A DNA stretch of 64,000 nucleotides from Bacteroides fragilis NCTC 9343 (GTDB taxonomy: Bacteria; Bacteroidota; Bacteroidia; Bacteroidales; Bacteroidaceae). Of this stretch, positions 62,635 through 64,000 are shown one piece after another. Numbering within the stretch: the stretch's first letter is position 1; each line of letters starts with the position of its first letter. The notes below the pieces were generated by a model. The model searched no databases. It had not been told where the DNA came from and saw only the letters and a list, made by a program, of their open reading frames with translations. The stretch is from NCBI RefSeq assembly GCF_000025985.1, contig NC_003228.3, positions 3,472,001-3,536,000 on the forward strand, written 5' to 3'. Position numbers and translations under genes: made by a program.

Positions 62635-64000
62635 TCAAAAAAGTTTCAATCTGTTTTCCTGAGCTTCTTTCAATGAAACGGTTTCACGCTTCATCATGCC
62701 ACTCTTATCACGAAGGGCTTCATATTCACCGGATAATTCTTTTGCCAACTCTTCTTTCGATTTCGGACTCATCAGCCGAGCAGCAACGCCCGCATTCTGC
62801 GAAGCATCCTTCAAGTGAACAACCGGAGCGTGATAAACCGGAGCAATCTTCAATGCTGTATGTAGTTTAGAGGTAGTCGCTCCTCCTATCAACAATGGAA
62901 TATCCAATCCGGCTTTTTCTAATTCCATAGCCACATGTACCATCTCTTCCAGTGAAGGAGTAATCAACCCACTAAGTCCGATCATATCCACTTTCTCCTC
63001 AATGGCTTTTTGGACAATCGATTCAGCCGGTACCATCACTCCCAAATCAATAATATCGTAACCATTACATGCCATCACAACCGAGACTATATTTTTGCCA
63101 ATGTCATGCACATCCCCTTTCACAGTGGCCAGCAAAACTTTTCCTGCCGAAGCAGTACCTTCCACCTTTTCCGATTCTATAATAGGTTGTAAGATTGCAA
63201 CGGCTTTCTTCATCGTACGGGCTGTTTTCACCACTTGTGGAAGAAACATCTTACCTGCGCCAAACAATTCGCCCACATGATTCATTCCATTCATCAACGG
63301 TCCTTCAATCACATCCACCGCTTTATCATATTTAGGCAAAGCCTCAGCAAGATCTTCTTCCAGAAAATCCCCGATTCCTTTTACCAAAGCATATTGCAAG
63401 CGTTCTTCTACCGTACCGTCCCTCCAGGCATCATGTTTTACCGGTTGCCCGGCCGAAGTATTACCCGCAGAAGCCTCCTTTAACCGGTCAGCCAATTCTA
63501 TCAATCGTTCTGCGGCATCACTTCTCCGGTTTAATACTACATCTTCAATCCTCTCGAGTACATCCGCCGGAATATCTGTATACAATACAGAAGTACCCGG
63601 ATTCACAATCCCCATATCCATCCCTTTCTGAATGGCATGGTAAAGAAATACGGCATGCATCGCTTCACGAATATAGTTGTTTCCACGGAATGAGAACGAA
63701 AGATTACTTACTCCCCCACTGATATGGGCGCCCGGAAGATTCTTTTTAATCCAAGCCGTCGCCTCTATAAAATCTACCGCATAGTTATTATGTTCCTCGA
63801 TCCCTGTTGCCACAGCCAATACATTCGGGTCGAAAATGATATCATGCGGATTGAATCCTATCTTATCTACAAGCAAATGATAGGCCCGTTCGCAAACTTC
63901 TATTTTACGGGTGGCTGTATCAGCTTGCCCTTTCTCATCAAAAGCCATCACTACCACAGCCGCACCATATTGGCGAACCGTACGAGCATGTTCAAGGAAT
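62635..64000 (-). CDS. metH: Cobalamin-dependent methionine synthase (partial; N-terminus beyond window)
   Basis: The visible 455 residues are the C-terminal end. The frame is open to the window edge ([20 protein letters not shown]), so the start is outside. First comes the pterin-binding domain ([20 protein letters not shown]), then the cobalamin cap, then the B12 domain with the histidine ligand in [28 protein letters not shown] and [13 protein letters not shown]. The protein ends about 45 residues after the B12 domain, so the C-terminal AdoMet-binding reactivation domain of E. coli MetH is absent. The enzyme transfers methyl from methyltetrahydrofolate to homocysteine. Confidence 0.93.
   Translation of the reverse strand, partial: FLEHARTVRQYGAAVVVMAFDEKGQADTATRKIEVCERAYHLLVDKIGFNPHDIIFDPNVLAVATGIEEHNNYAVDFIEATAWIKKNLPGAHISGGVSNLSFSFRGNNYIREAMHAVFLYHAIQKGMDMGIVNPGTSVLYTDIPADVLERIEDVVLNRRSDAAERLIELADRLKEASAGNTSAGQPVKHDAWRDGTVEERLQYALVKGIGDFLEEDLAEALPKYDKAVDVIEGPLMNGMNHVGELFGAGKMFLPQVVKTARTMKKAVAILQPIIESEKVEGTASAGKVLLATVKGDVHDIGKNIVSVVMACNGYDIIDLGVMVPAESIVQKAIEEKVDMIGLSGLITPSLEEMVHVAMELEKAGLDIPLLIGGATTSKLHTALKIAPVYHAPVVHLKDASQNAGVAARLMSPKSKEELAKELSGEYEALRDKSGMMKRETVSLKEAQENRLKLF

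Noticed and set aside
62635..62650. Frameshift truncating MetH
   Set aside because: No out-of-frame remnant of the reactivation domain exists downstream; the next gene begins 14 nt after the stop.
1..64000. CRISPR array, rRNA or tRNA genes
   Set aside because: No regularly spaced repeats and no recognisable rRNA or tRNA sequence were noticed on reading; a dedicated search was not possible here.

Overview
The window is from a Bacteroides-type genome (Bacteroidales). The signs are a SusC/SusD pair, many SPII lipoproteins, S46 dipeptidyl peptidases, an anaerobic sulfatase-maturating enzyme, NVEALA peptides, BF3164-like six-bladed propeller lipoproteins, DUF3244 and DUF1573 proteins, and promoters of the Bacteroides form TTTG-N19/20-TAnnTTTG. 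No rRNA, tRNA, transposase or CRISPR array was seen.

Layout. 1-5390: RND efflux operon (membrane fusion protein, pump, TolC-like channel cut by the window edge). 5789-23499: the most unusual region, a cluster on the minus strand read away from a divergent membrane-anchored winged-helix regulator (22393-23499). It holds three NVEALA peptide genes, six propeller lipoproteins, one intact and one frameshifted DUF1573 protein, two transglutaminase-like lipoproteins plus a fragment of a further copy, a signal peptidase I and an O-antigen-ligase-like TPR membrane protein. 23672-27069: a decayed gene end, a DUF3244 peptide with paired 12-nt repeats at its promoter, a TPR membrane regulator and a DUF4369 lipoprotein. 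27308-32918: anaerobic sulfatase-maturating enzyme followed by tandem S46 peptidases, one with Gly and one with Arg at the specificity position (DPP7-like and DPP11-like). 33025-36079: HicB-like protein, glycosyltransferase, LpxH-like phosphoesterase, two thioredoxins. 36460-41041: nitroreductase, PerR/reverse-rubrerythrin operon, DUF805, M3 peptidase. 41152-49484: NAD synthetase, small exported protein, SusC/SusD and an exported phosphoesterase. 49623-54178: hisGDCB with its own histidine leader peptide and attenuator. 54208-64000: housekeeping genes (thioesterase, pirin, DsbD-like, Dabb, uridine kinase, MltF, SSS symporter with a 41-residue partner, nitroreductase, metH cut by the window edge).

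How it may work together. The NVEALA cluster repeats one order: NVEALA peptide, then propeller lipoprotein(s), then DUF1573 protein. The peptides share a leader ending in the NVEALA motif, while their tails differ and carry 2, 4 or 7 cysteines. The intact DUF1573 protein also has a thioredoxin-like domain with CxxC. The cluster encodes its own signal peptidase. I infer a secreted, disulfide-stabilised peptide system of unknown function, controlled by the divergent regulator through a palindrome just upstream of the promoter. Remnants inside the cluster show that it has been rearranged by duplication and decay.
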